Assembly (NCBI GenBank): GCA_965229935.1
Contig: CBDDKB010000002.1
Location: 2,294,001 to 2,358,000 of the forward strand
From: SPJN01 sp965229935
GTDB lineage: Bacteria; Pseudomonadota; Alphaproteobacteria; SPJN01
Direction of reading: 5' to 3'
Length of the DNA stretch: 64,000 nt
Shown here: positions 1 through 8,946 of the stretch, one piece after another
Position numbering within the stretch: position 1 is the stretch's first letter
Layout: the number at the start of each line of letters is the position of its first letter
Translations under genes and position numbers: made by a program
The notes under the pieces: generated by a model
Databases searched by the model: none
Told to the model about the DNA's origin: nothing
What the model saw: only the letters and a program-made list of their open reading frames with translations

Positions 1-238
1 ACGGTGGGCATCGCTGACCTCGCAACAGGATATCGGTGACATCTGCGCCGTTTTTGCTGATGGGTACCTGAATCTTAGCTTTGAAATATCTGGTGATTGG
101 ATTGATTCAGCGATCACGCGGACGCGAGATATGGCGTTCGAGGCACAGGTCGCAGAGATGTCTGAGGACATAAAGGTGGTACTGGACCTGATTGAGCAGT
201 ATTTGGCGGCTTTTTCGACCGCAAAATCAGCAATTTAG
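1..238 (+). CDS. C-terminal end of an unidentified protein (5' part outside window)
   Basis: An open frame enters from the left edge (first full codon at base 2) and runs for 78 codons to a TAG at 236-238. The visible tail is acidic and predicted helical, ending in residues like DLIEQYLAAFSTAKSAI. I recognise no family; a helical C-terminal effector domain of a regulator would fit but nothing shows it. The next gene starts about 90 bases downstream on the same strand. Confidence 0.55.
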   Translation, partial: RWASLTSQQDIGDICAVFADGYLNLSFEISGDWIDSAITRTRDMAFEAQVAEMSEDIKVVLDLIEQYLAAFSTAKSAI

Positions 239-328
239 TCGGGCCTAGTCCATTTGCGCTAGGTCAGAACATAAAAAACATATATATTGAAATCGGGCTG
301 GGTGGTTCTGCATCTCAAGGAGGATGGG

Positions 329-2101
329 ATGGCAAGAGGTCAGGTGTCTGATCAAAAAATTGTCAGACTGAATGCGGCTCGCAGCCAGCAAACAGACAGC
401 ACAGATATGTATATGGCGTTGGTGGATTTTGTGTACCGCTTTGCAGCGGAATCTGAATCTCCTGACGACGCTGCTGATTTGTTGATGGGCCTTGATCAAA
501 TGGGCCTAAATGTTGCCGAACTTGATGCGAACAGTGAAATGCAGGCGCATCTTGATCGGGCGCTTAAGATTGCGGAACGCATTTCGGTTCACGTCGCTAA
601 ATCAGATGAACCACACCCCCTGGATAATCAGCGGATTTATTTGTCTGCCCGGTTTGAGGTGATGTCCGTGGGCCAGCAAGCCTTGGCAATGATTGCGCCT
701 TATTGCGATGCAATCACCTTGGGCCAGCCGCTAAAGCTGATTGATAAGGCCAGTCAACGAGACATGATTGAACGGCTGACACTTATCCGGCGACAAAGCG
801 ATGGGCCGCATTTGTTGCGTTTGCAGGTCAGCAAGGATAGCGATCCGCTGTTGATCATAGCGAACAGTGTTGATGATCGTGAAACATTGTGCCTGACGCT
901 TTTGACGAACGAAAACAATGTCGCCGTTGATGAGGATATCACGCGTGATTTGGGTTTGACCAAGGCTGAATCAACCTTGATCCATCATTTGCAATTAGGC
1001 AAAAGCCTGAAAGAAGCTGCGATTGATATTGGGGTCGCTCACAACACGGCCCGAAATCACCTGAAATCGGTATTCGCAAAGGTCGGGGTCAATCGGCAGG
1101 GTGATTTGCTGCAGTTCCTGACGATGTTGCGGCTTGCCGCGCCTGATACAAATGGAATCCGCCGCCCGCTGACAGAAGATGATTTTGATGCCGAACATAT
1201 TTATCGACATCCCAATCTGATCACTTTGTCTGACGGGAATGTCATTGCCTATCACATTTTTGGATCAGCGGTTGGGTTGCCTGTGTTGGCGTTCAACAGC
1301 CCGTTGATTGAGTTCCTGGCAGGTCCGAAAATGAATGCCTCCTTGCACAAGCTGAACCTGTGTTTGGTGTGCATTCAAAGGCCGGGTTATGGTCAATCAA
1401 CTTTCCAGCCCGACTACAGCTTTGCCAAGTTTCGTCAGGATGTGCGAGAGGTTTTGACCGTTTTGCAGAAACGCTTCAGAACCAAGCGTTTTCCCATATA
1501 CAGTTTCGCCGGTGGCGCGCGCATGGCAATTGAAACAGCGATCGCTTGCGGTGATGATATTTCGGCTATCGGCATGGTTGGCCCGCGTGTCACGGCTGAA
1601 CCTGACGAGCTTCGCGGATTTGCGACGCAGATTTTTTATCAACTATCAAAATCAACATGGGCTATGGATTTTGTTGTCCGTGTTTTGGCAACGCGCGCGA
1701 CTGAAAGATTTGTGCGGGCGATAATCGAACGATGGGTTATGGAAAGCCCAGTTGATCGCGAATTGCTGAATGAAGAACCAGACCTTTTCCAACAATTGAT
1801 TAAGGGCTCCAAAATCGCCTTGGCAGAAACCCCTGATGGGGTCAGTCATTTCCTGAAGATGATGGCGTCGGACGAGGGGATCCTTTGGGATCGTGTTACG
1901 CAGCCTGCAATAATATGGGATGGGGAAAAGAATGGAACAGTTGCCCACGGCAGTGTTGAAGCCATTGCGGAAAAACTGCCAAACTGTACATTGACCAAAA
2001 CCCCTAATGCCGGGCAGTTAACAGGCACAAAACTAAACGAAGCCTATTTAGTCGAACTGTTGAAATTGGATGCGGCGCGGCGCGAAGTAGCCAAGGTATA
2101 G
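329..2101 (+). CDS. LuxR-type HTH regulator fused to a degenerate alpha/beta-hydrolase domain
   Basis: This 590-residue protein has an unassigned N-terminal region (1-200), a LuxR/GerE-type helix-turn-helix at about 205-265 (LTKAESTLIHHL ... AHNTARNHLKSVFAKVGV), and a C-terminal alpha/beta-hydrolase fold (about 290-590). The catalytic positions look lost. The nucleophile elbow reads YSFAGGA instead of GxSxG, the acid position reads WDGEKNGT where Asp is usual, and the final His position reads NAGQLTG. I infer a non-catalytic, ligand-sensing domain attached to a DNA-binding domain. I chose the ATG at 329 because AAGGAGG at 317-323 lies five bases upstream; an in-frame ATG at 287 has no such site. 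It sits 49 bases upstream of lemA and may regulate the following genes. Confidence 0.85.
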   Translation: MARGQVSDQKIVRLNAARSQQTDSTDMYMALVDFVYRFAAESESPDDAADLLMGLDQMGLNVAELDANSEMQAHLDRALKIAERISVHVAKSDEPHPLDNQRIYLSARFEVMSVGQQALAMIAPYCDAITLGQPLKLIDKASQRDMIERLTLIRRQSDGPHLLRLQVSKDSDPLLIIANSVDDRETLCLTLLTNENNVAVDEDITRDLGLTKAESTLIHHLQLGKSLKEAAIDIGVAHNTARNHLKSVFAKVGVNRQGDLLQFLTMLRLAAPDTNGIRRPLTEDDFDAEHIYRHPNLITLSDGNVIAYHIFGSAVGLPVLAFNSPLIEFLAGPKMNASLHKLNLCLVCIQRPGYGQSTFQPDYSFAKFRQDVREVLTVLQKRFRTKRFPIYSFAGGARMAIETAIACGDDISAIGMVGPRVTAEPDELRGFATQIFYQLSKSTWAMDFVVRVLATRATERFVRAIIERWVMESPVDRELLNEEPDLFQQLIKGSKIALAETPDGVSHFLKMMASDEGILWDRVTQPAIIWDGEKNGTVAHGSVEAIAEKLPNCTLTKTPNAGQLTGTKLNEAYLVELLKLDAARREVAKV

Positions 2102-2150
2102 AAAGCAAAATGGGCGGCGCTGGTAGGGCGTAGCAATAAAGGAGATTAAG

Positions 2151-2720
2151 ATGAGTTCCATTATCGTGTTGGCGGTGATTATTATCCTGCTTTACATGCT
2201 TTATGCGCGCCTGATTGGCCGCCGCAACCGCGCGCTTGAGGCGTTGAGCGGTATTGATGTGCAAATCAAGAAACGCGCAAACCTGATCCCTAACATTTTG
2301 ACAATTGCCCAAAAGTTCATGGATCATGAGCGTGAACTGATTGAGGATGTCACCAAGGCACGCACAGCGTTTGAACAGAACTATGATGCCTCGTCCGCTG
2401 CTGCGGTTGAGGAACATTTGAAGGCCGCACAGGGCGTGCAGGCGTCGCTTGGCCGTTTGATGGCTGTTGCGGAAAATTATCCTGATCTGAAATCAGACAC
2501 GGTGATGCAGGAAGCCCAGCGCACCTATCAGGATGTGGAGGCGAATATTTCTGCCGCCCGCCGCTTTTATAATTCCGCTGTGACGGATTTGAACAATGCG
2601 GTTCAAATTTTCCCAAGCTCTGCCATTGCGAAAATGATCAACATTGAAGAAATGCCGTTTTACGAGCTGGATGAAGAGACGCCACGCGGTCCAATTGCGG
2701 CAGGTGAACATCTGAAATAG
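2151..2720 (+). CDS. LemA family protein
   Basis: A 189-residue LemA family protein: one N-terminal membrane helix (about residues 3-18) followed by a long helical domain with the family's conserved start (ALSGIDVQIKKRANLIPNIL). LemA proteins are membrane-anchored helical bundles of unclear function, often next to TPM or DUF3137 proteins. The start has a good ribosome site (AAAGGAG at about 2139-2145). Only three bases separate its stop from the next start, so it is almost certainly co-transcribed with the DUF3137 gene. The fold assignment is firm; its role here is not known. Confidence 0.93.
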   Translation: MSSIIVLAVIIILLYMLYARLIGRRNRALEALSGIDVQIKKRANLIPNILTIAQKFMDHERELIEDVTKARTAFEQNYDASSAAAVEEHLKAAQGVQASLGRLMAVAENYPDLKSDTVMQEAQRTYQDVEANISAARRFYNSAVTDLNNAVQIFPSSAIAKMINIEEMPFYELDEETPRGPIAAGEHLK

Positions 2721-2723
2721 GCG

Positions 2724-3731
2724 ATGCATGTCTCTGCCGATGTGTTGGCCAATCAGCGGCCGATAATAAAAACCCAGATCGATGGGCAAGCCATTGATGG
2801 GTTTGAGGCGCTGTTAGACGCGCATATCAGACCCATTGGCCCTAAACTTATTGCTGAAAGAAACAGGCTGGAACGGCTGGCCCGCTTGGCGCAAATCGGA
2901 TTGGGTCTGCTGACACTTTTAACCGGCGCGTTGATGATCGCCTTGATCGTGTTACAGGGCGCGGATGCCCCCCTTCAATTCCTGTTTGGGCCAATTGTTC
3001 TGGGTGGTTTGACCATGACTATCCGGGGCACGATCCTGTCCGGGTTTACCGCACGGATGAAATCAATGATTGTGCCGCCCCTATTGGCGCAATTTGGCGA
3101 ATTCACCTATGAGGCAAAGCCAAAAAAGAAAGCCTATGTCTATCTGTTGGTGAAGGGTCTTTTGCCAACCCATGATAACGCCCGCACCGAAGATAGTGTT
3201 GAGGGGAATTATCGTGGTTGGCCCTTGTCTGTCATGGACATCACCGCCTCGCGCAATCGCAAAAACGGGCCCAGCACGGTTTTTTCGGGCCTCATCATTA
3301 AAACCCCGAATGCCAAACCTGTAGAAGGGTGGTACGGCCTGTTTGACAATGGCGGGTCAGGCCAACTGACGGGCACTGTGCAGGGATTTGGGTGGGAGCC
3401 TATTCGCCTTGAAGGGCGTGAATTCGAAGATAAGTTTGATTTTTACGGTACTGATCAAATTGAAGGGCGCAAAATGATGACCCCGCGCCGTATGGTCCAA
3501 TTATCAGCAGCCGCCGAAACGATGGACCTGTCGTCGTTCCGCATCATCTATCGCGAGGATGCAATCTATATGGCAATTGGGCGAGATGAAAATTGGCTCG
3601 ACAGTGCGATATTGGCGGCGACACCAGAAGAATTTGAACGTCAGGCGCGCAATGTGCTGCTGCATTTAAGTCAGCTGTTTGATTTTCTGGACATTTTTCT
3701 TTTTGGGGACGAAAATTCACCCCAACAATAA
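2724..3731 (+). CDS. DUF3137 domain membrane protein (paralogue 1 of 3)
   Basis: A 335-residue protein with a cytoplasmic N-terminal helix region, two membrane helices (about residues 56-80 and 86-110) and a large C-terminal soluble domain typical of DUF3137. The shared signature near the end is FDFYGTDQIEGRKMMTPRRM, which recurs with small changes in the genes at 7570-8610 and 35304-36266. The gene follows lemA by three bases. LemA-DUF3137 pairing is a known genomic association, but the biochemical role of DUF3137 is undescribed as far as I know. About 90 bases separate it from the FHA-protease gene. Confidence 0.88.
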   Translation: MHVSADVLANQRPIIKTQIDGQAIDGFEALLDAHIRPIGPKLIAERNRLERLARLAQIGLGLLTLLTGALMIALIVLQGADAPLQFLFGPIVLGGLTMTIRGTILSGFTARMKSMIVPPLLAQFGEFTYEAKPKKKAYVYLLVKGLLPTHDNARTEDSVEGNYRGWPLSVMDITASRNRKNGPSTVFSGLIIKTPNAKPVEGWYGLFDNGGSGQLTGTVQGFGWEPIRLEGREFEDKFDFYGTDQIEGRKMMTPRRMVQLSAAAETMDLSSFRIIYREDAIYMAIGRDENWLDSAILAATPEEFERQARNVLLHLSQLFDFLDIFLFGDENSPQQ

Positions 3732-3820
3732 CGTGACATAGGCCGTTTGGACTATTTCGTAATGGCTTCGATTCTTACAAGCTTATCGTTCCTCCAAATT
3801 TAACAGGAGTGGGAGAGGTT

Positions 3821-5527
3821 ATGAGTATCGAAATTATCCTGCCCGGCGGCGTCGGGGAGAAGTCACACTATCAGTTTGATGCTTCGCAAGGGCGCATCAC
3901 CTTTGGCCGCGATGGCGCCAATTGTGATGTTGTGTTTGCGGCGGAACAGGACCTTGTGTCTCGTCAGCATTTTGCACTGGATCGCAAATTTGACGGCGTT
4001 TATGAGGTTGACTTGCGCGATGGGCGCTATGTCGAAATTGATGGCAAGCCAGCCCGCGAGGGTCAGGCCATCAGTGGTCGCCATAAGGTTGTGTTGGGCA
4101 ACAAAAAAGGCCCGTCATTTGAACTTGTGATCGAACAGGATGATGTCTCTGATAAGACCGCTGCCCAACAGGCTATGCCGGATATTGCCAAGACTGCGCA
4201 GCGCAACTCTGTCATCGGGCTAATTGCCCTGATGTTGGTTGTCGTTGTTGGTGGCGCGTTTGCCTATTTCTATACAAAGTCCCAATCAGCCTTTTCTACC
4301 GCAACGCTTGAACGTGTGCGTGCCGCAACGATGTTGGCTGCGAACGAAAACAAGAAAACAGGTGCTGTCTCGCAGGTTGGTACTGCGTGGGTCGTGGGCG
4401 AAGGGGTGTTGGCAACCAACGCCCATGTTGCCCACCCTATGAACCAGGGGCCCGACGCAGATACCAAGCCGGTCGTTATTGATCAGAATGGCACGCGGTA
4501 TGAGATTGCCGAAATTCGTATTCATCCCGGGTATGACGCCTTCGCTGACGAGGTGATGGAAGCGCGTCTGGCTACAGAGAATGCGGTTAGTGGTGCTGCC
4601 CTGCAGTTGATCCCTGGTTATGACGTGGCCTTGCTGTACACGGCGGATACTGCGCCCCCATTGCCGGAGGCATTGGAAATTGCCGCAAGCGCAGAGTTCG
4701 CGGATTTGAGCGTTGGGACAAAGCTTGGCTCAATCGGGTTCCCGTCTGAAAAAATTGCAGGTGGTGCCGCCTTGACCATTTCACCCCAATCGCAGACCCG
4801 TTTTGGCAACCTGACCAATCAGTCAACTTTCTTCTTCTTGAAGGGGGATGAGAAATATCGCCAGCTTGTCACTCATACGGTTGGTGCAACAGGCGGCGCC
4901 AGCGGCTCTCCCATCTTTGATGAAGATGGCACCGTTGTCGCTGTGATGAGCGCGGTGAACATGATCGCGACCTCACAAGGGCGCGCGCCAAGTGGGGCCA
5001 TGATCAATTATGGTATGCGTATTGATTTGGTTGCCGACCTGTTGGCCGAGGTGGAGGCAACGCGCCTTCCGGAATATCGCGCCCATTGGGATGAACAAAA
5101 AGAGTCATTCACAACCGTTCACGCCATTCGTGGGTCATTGCTTGAACAGGCATGGGCGAAAGACAATAAGATCACCGGCACGCCTGAGCGTCTGGTCGAT
5201 AAGGAAGTTGTCCTGTCTGCTCAGTCAATGTTGAGTGGTAGCTTGGGCAGCCTGCATGTGGTGGACAATATTCCTGCGGGCGTCCCCTACCTGTTCTACG
5301 CCGTGTCTGAGGACGAGTATGACATTGATGCCTTTGTGCTTGATTCAAAGAATCAGGTTCTGGGCCTTGATGAAAATCGTGACCCGACCCCCTCCTTGCG
5401 GGCAAAAATGTTCGGCCCTGTGGACCGATTGCAATTCCTGGTTCGTGGACCGAAGAATATGAGCAAGATTCCAGAAGGGAAGGAAATTAAGGTGCTGGTG
5501 CGTATCTTGAAGGCGCCTGCTCAATAA
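3821..5527 (+). CDS. Transmembrane FHA domain - trypsin-like serine protease protein
   Basis: A 568-residue protein. Residues about 5-105 form a forkhead-associated (FHA) phosphothreonine-binding domain with the GR and SRQH core motifs (ITFGRDGANCD, LVSRQHFALD). A single membrane helix lies at about 131-150. Residues about 165-430 form a trypsin/HtrA-like protease with His202 (ATNAHVA), Asp268 (GYDVALLY) and Ser363 (GGASGSP), so the triad looks intact. A further 140-residue domain ends the protein. Expected topology is FHA in the cytoplasm and protease in the periplasm. I chose ATG 3821 (GGGAG five bases upstream) over an in-frame GTG at 3809. It converges on, and overlaps by seven bases, a Ser/Thr kinase gene, a likely source of the phosphorylated partner. 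No PDZ domain is visible. Confidence 0.9.
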   Translation: MSIEIILPGGVGEKSHYQFDASQGRITFGRDGANCDVVFAAEQDLVSRQHFALDRKFDGVYEVDLRDGRYVEIDGKPAREGQAISGRHKVVLGNKKGPSFELVIEQDDVSDKTAAQQAMPDIAKTAQRNSVIGLIALMLVVVVGGAFAYFYTKSQSAFSTATLERVRAATMLAANENKKTGAVSQVGTAWVVGEGVLATNAHVAHPMNQGPDADTKPVVIDQNGTRYEIAEIRIHPGYDAFADEVMEARLATENAVSGAALQLIPGYDVALLYTADTAPPLPEALEIAASAEFADLSVGTKLGSIGFPSEKIAGGAALTISPQSQTRFGNLTNQSTFFFLKGDEKYRQLVTHTVGATGGASGSPIFDEDGTVVAVMSAVNMIATSQGRAPSGAMINYGMRIDLVADLLAEVEATRLPEYRAHWDEQKESFTTVHAIRGSLLEQAWAKDNKITGTPERLVDKEVVLSAQSMLSGSLGSLHVVDNIPAGVPYLFYAVSEDEYDIDAFVLDSKNQVLGLDENRDPTPSLRAKMFGPVDRLQFLVRGPKNMSKIPEGKEIKVLVRILKAPAQ

Positions 5528-7428
5528 GTTTCCATAGCGTGAATGATCAAGGCTGGGTCTGCCAGCCTTGATCGCGGCTTGACATGTATCAGGTCCGAAA
5601 GGGTCTTGGTAAAGGGCCGTGATAGATCATTGGGTAATGGCAATGCCTTTACCTTGCTGATCTTGCGGGTTCGTTTGTTGCCCTTGCTAAATGCTGTAAC
5701 AGGACGTTCGCCTGACAATAGCTCAAGCGCGATGACGCCATAGGCGAACCAATCTGCGCTCTTATCCACTGACTTCCCATCCATCTGTTCCGGCGCCATA
5801 TAATGGATACTGCCGGCACCCGTGAAGGCGGTGGAGTTTTCGGCAAGCCGTGCAATCCCAAAATCAATCAGTACGGGATCGCCATTAGGCTTCACCATAA
5901 TGTTCTCAGGCTTCAGGTCGCGATGCACGACATTGGCCTGATGCAGGGCATCAATGGCATGGGCAACCTTTGCCAATAACTCCCGTTTTTGGCGGATTGT
6001 GGCATCGGGGCCGAAATAGTCATTCAGCGGACGTCCATCAACGAAATCCTGCACAATGAACAGATCGCGGTCCTGTGTTTCACCTAGGGCGCGCACCCCG
6101 ACACAGCCCGGATGATTGATGCGGCTTGCGGCTTCAAGCTCTGTCACCAGTGAATCACGCAGCGCGTCCCGTTCAAACGTGTCGTAGATAGATGATAGTT
6201 TGACGATCTTGATGGCAACCAGCTCGTCATGATCCGTGTCAAAGGCACGGAACACGGCACCAAACCCGCCCGCGCCAAGCTTTCGGCCAAGCACAAAGCC
6301 GGGCACGCCCGTATTTTCGTCGGCTACGATTTGCTTGTCTGTCACAAGCGCGCTTTCCGCGATGTTCAGCTTTGCCATATCGGCACGGATGCTTCGTGCG
6401 ATGATGGTCAGCTTGCGCCGCCTTGCTTCTTTAAAGGCATAGTTCAGGTAGCGATCAGCAAGACCAACATTGCCGCTGATCTCATGGGCGCGCGCCAAAA
6501 GGCGGGCCGACCGGATGCGCATCAACCCATTTGATGAATCGCTATAGAGGGTGAAGGCCTCCTCAAGCGTTTCTGCTGCTGCTTCAACATTTCCTGTGGT
6601 CAACAACACCTCACCTTTGCCAAGGCAAAGCGCTGCCCTGTTGTGCGGTAATGCTTCAGCCTTTTCCAGACAGTCAAATGCCTCTTCATGCCTTTCATCG
6701 GCTGCATAGCAATGCGCTTTTTCCAGCCACGTGGCACCGTGATAATAGGATTGCGGTGCATGGATAGACAGGTTCCGTTCTGCATGATCTAGCGCGGTCA
6801 TCGCCTCCGCCCGGCGACCAAGCCCGATCAAGACGCGGCCCATATAAAGTTCCAACCGTGACCAGATCAAACTGTTTTCAGGAAATATGCCTTCCAGGTT
6901 TGACAGCGTATCGAAGGCAGGCACAAACCGTTCACGCATCAGATAGGCCCGGCCAAAATCGAACATGATCAGGTCAACGCGAAAATCATCCTTCATCCGT
7001 CTTGCCATGCCCAAGGCACGCAGGAAAAGCGTTGTGGCGTCGTCCAGCAACCCTTCGGTGACGAAGATGCGGCCCAATTCACGCAAGGCGCGATAGCGTG
7101 TGGCGGGCAAAAGGTCGGTCTGTTTTAAAAGTTCCAGCAACATGGTGCGGGATTTGTGGGGCAGGTCCAAACTGGCCATGCAAATGGCATGGGCGATAAT
7201 CAGCCTACGGCGGACATCTTGGGGGATATCCTCGCTTTCCAGCATTTCGGTAATTTGATTGGGAAAGTCGCGCAGTGGTTCTACCCGTGAAATTGCACGC
7301 TCCACCTCAATTAACAGGCTATGGGCGGGGGATTGGGCTGCAAAATTATCCAATGCTGTGGCAATGGAATCGGGGTCACCAGCCAATAGGGAAGATTCAA
7401 TGGCGGAAATATCAGTCAAATCGGTCAT
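5521..7428 (-). CDS. TPR-domain serine/threonine protein kinase
   Basis: A 635-residue protein with an N-terminal helical, TPR-like repeat region (about 1-350) and a C-terminal Hanks-type kinase domain (about 376-635). Visible kinase motifs are the glycine loop GAGGFGAV (385-392), the ATP lysine in VAIKIVK (407), HRDLKPEN (502-509), DFG (522-524) and APE (545-547), so it should be active. There is no membrane helix, so it should be cytosolic. The order is unusual, since bacterial Ser/Thr kinases commonly carry the kinase domain first. It is convergent with the FHA-protease and divergent from a second DUF3137 gene. The obvious substrate hypothesis is a phosphothreonine read by the neighbouring FHA domain; that is inference. 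Confidence 0.93.
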   Translation of the reverse strand: MTDLTDISAIESSLLAGDPDSIATALDNFAAQSPAHSLLIEVERAISRVEPLRDFPNQITEMLESEDIPQDVRRRLIIAHAICMASLDLPHKSRTMLLELLKQTDLLPATRYRALRELGRIFVTEGLLDDATTLFLRALGMARRMKDDFRVDLIMFDFGRAYLMRERFVPAFDTLSNLEGIFPENSLIWSRLELYMGRVLIGLGRRAEAMTALDHAERNLSIHAPQSYYHGATWLEKAHCYAADERHEEAFDCLEKAEALPHNRAALCLGKGEVLLTTGNVEAAAETLEEAFTLYSDSSNGLMRIRSARLLARAHEISGNVGLADRYLNYAFKEARRRKLTIIARSIRADMAKLNIAESALVTDKQIVADENTGVPGFVLGRKLGAGGFGAVFRAFDTDHDELVAIKIVKLSSIYDTFERDALRDSLVTELEAASRINHPGCVGVRALGETQDRDLFIVQDFVDGRPLNDYFGPDATIRQKRELLAKVAHAIDALHQANVVHRDLKPENIMVKPNGDPVLIDFGIARLAENSTAFTGAGSIHYMAPEQMDGKSVDKSADWFAYGVIALELLSGERPVTAFSKGNKRTRKISKVKALPLPNDLSRPFTKTLSDLIHVKPRSRLADPALIIHAMETY

Positions 7429-7569
7429 GATCGGTCTTGCTCAATCAAGGTGGGATATTGAACTTACGATAAGCTGTTCGATAGTCAGTATAACATAGTG
7501 CAATCGGGCCAATGACAAACAGTTTGCATTCAGAAATGATTGTCTATCGCAAGTTGTGAGAGGTCCCCT
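7429..7569. promoter_or_regulatory. Divergent intergenic region between kinase and second DUF3137 gene
   Basis: These 141 bases separate two divergently transcribed genes and must carry both promoters. I see no convincing consensus boxes. GAGAGG just upstream of the ATG at 7570 serves as ribosome site and supports that start over an in-frame TTG at 7540. Confidence 0.4.
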
Positions 7570-8610
7570 ATGTCCATTTTGACAGACGAAAAAGCATTCG
7601 CTGATCTGATCGAAGCGGTTGTTGAACCGAACCGCCTGCAGCTAGAAAAACTGGCAAAGCGCGCAAAATTGATTCAGGTCCTATTTTTCAGTCTGTTTGG
7701 TTTCGTCTTGGTCGGGTTGGGGTTCTTTTTCTACAATATCTTCACAGCAAAGGGAGGTGAGCTTGAAACTATTGCCAGCAGCTTTTTGATCTTTTTCGGG
7801 CTGGTTTTTGGTTCCATTGTTGGCATAGGCGTCCTGACGGTTTTTTTCAAACCGGGCCGCGGGTTCAAGGAAATTGTCGTCCCTAAGCTGCTGGCCTATT
7901 ATGGTGATCTGACGTTCAGTGCAAAGCCCGGTCCTATCGCTGATGGTCTGTTTGGCGAGGGCTGGCAGGCTGAAAATGATGTGCTTGATCTATTAGGCGT
8001 TTCAGACAATGGCGGGCTGATCAAAACAGAACTATTGCCGTCCTATTCCTATCTGCAGAAAAGTGATCAGATTCAGGGGCACTATCGGGACCGGCCGATT
8101 TATATGTTGGATGTATCGGCCATAAAACGTGAATCATCCCGCAGCGCCAATGGCAAATCCAGTTCCAGCCAGAAAACAGTTTTCCACGGCGTGATGGGGT
8201 GTGTGACGGTACCGAAGAAGGTGTCGGGCCGCTATGCCTTGATCAGTGTGCCCTCACTGCATGGGTTGGAAAGGGTCAAACTTGAAAGTCCTGACTTTGA
8301 AAAGATTTTCGATTTCTTTGGTGAGGATCAAATCGATGGGCGCAAGCTTATGACGCCTGTTCAGATGGAAAAATGGACAGAATTTGCCCGCCGGATGGGC
8401 AAAGCGCGGGTCAATTTATGGTTTGAAGGCGACAGGGTTTGGTTTGCCATTCAAGGCATAGGCGATTTTCTTGATCGCGGCATATTGAAGGGTAAGGCGG
8501 GCGCCCTTGATGATACTGTGCGGGACATGGCCGAGGATGTTGAAAAGGTGTTGGCGGTTGTGAACTTTGTGCAGTCCGATGAAATGCCAGAGGATGTCAC
8601 GCAAAGCTAG
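7570..8610 (+). CDS. DUF3137 domain membrane protein (paralogue 2 of 3)
   Basis: A 346-residue paralogue of the protein at 2724-3731. It has the same layout: charged N-terminal helix, two membrane helices (about residues 38-58 and 70-92), then a soluble domain with the shared signature FDFFGEDQIDGRKLMTPVQM. It carries a Ser-rich insert (SSRSANGKSSSSQKT) in the soluble domain that paralogue 1 lacks. It is divergent from the TPR-kinase gene. The presence of two DUF3137 genes flanking the kinase and FHA-protease suggests that both belong to the same module. Function is unknown. Confidence 0.88.
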   Translation: MSILTDEKAFADLIEAVVEPNRLQLEKLAKRAKLIQVLFFSLFGFVLVGLGFFFYNIFTAKGGELETIASSFLIFFGLVFGSIVGIGVLTVFFKPGRGFKEIVVPKLLAYYGDLTFSAKPGPIADGLFGEGWQAENDVLDLLGVSDNGGLIKTELLPSYSYLQKSDQIQGHYRDRPIYMLDVSAIKRESSRSANGKSSSSQKTVFHGVMGCVTVPKKVSGRYALISVPSLHGLERVKLESPDFEKIFDFFGEDQIDGRKLMTPVQMEKWTEFARRMGKARVNLWFEGDRVWFAIQGIGDFLDRGILKGKAGALDDTVRDMAEDVEKVLAVVNFVQSDEMPEDVTQS

Positions 8611-8683
8611 GCGTATCAGCCTTTGGTCTGATTTACTTTTCGTGCGCGCTGCGTGATAAATAGCCATAGTCGGGAGTTCTGTG

Positions 8684-8875
8684 ATGAAACATCATATTAT
8701 GCTGGCAGTCGGCTTATTGATTGCAGCGATCTTTTCTTATCAAGGGGCCATTGCCCTGATGGCGCCCGGTATTGGCGTATGGGAAGCCTATATTCTTGGC
8801 GGGTTGGTGCTTGCCGGGCTTATTCTGCGCAAAGGTCTGTTGTTGCGCCGCGATTATTTGAACGATCGCCACTAA
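8684..8875 (+). CDS. Small two-helix membrane protein
   Basis: A 63-residue protein with two hydrophobic helices (LAVGLLIAAIFSYQGAIAL and EAYILGGLVLAGLILRKGLLL) and a basic C-terminus. CGGGAG at 8671-8676 favours the ATG at 8684 over the adjacent GTG at 8681. No family is recognised. It follows the second DUF3137 gene by about 70 bases and may be a minor member of the same unit. Confidence 0.6.
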   Translation: MKHHIMLAVGLLIAAIFSYQGAIALMAPGIGVWEAYILGGLVLAGLILRKGLLLRRDYLNDRH

Positions 8876-8904
8876 GGCCCAAAATCTTTTTGTGCAGTCT
8901 TAGG

Positions 8905-8946
8905 CCCCATATCTTAGACCCCATATCTTAGACCCCATATCTTAGA
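8905..8946. repeat. Three perfect 14-bp tandem repeats upstream of the symporter operon
   Basis: The unit CCCCATATCTTAGA occurs three times back to back (8905-8918, 8919-8932, 8933-8946), preceded by a partial copy ending TCTTAGG. It lies 28 bases upstream of a TATAGA element (8975-8980) and about 90 bases upstream of the DUF4212 start. Evenly spaced direct repeats at such a place are typical of multiple activator sites; 14 bp is somewhat more than one helical turn. Confidence 0.75.

Noticed and set aside
8905..8946. Short tandem repeats considered as a CRISPR remnant
   Set aside because: The units are 14 bp and contiguous with no spacers, and no cas genes are present.
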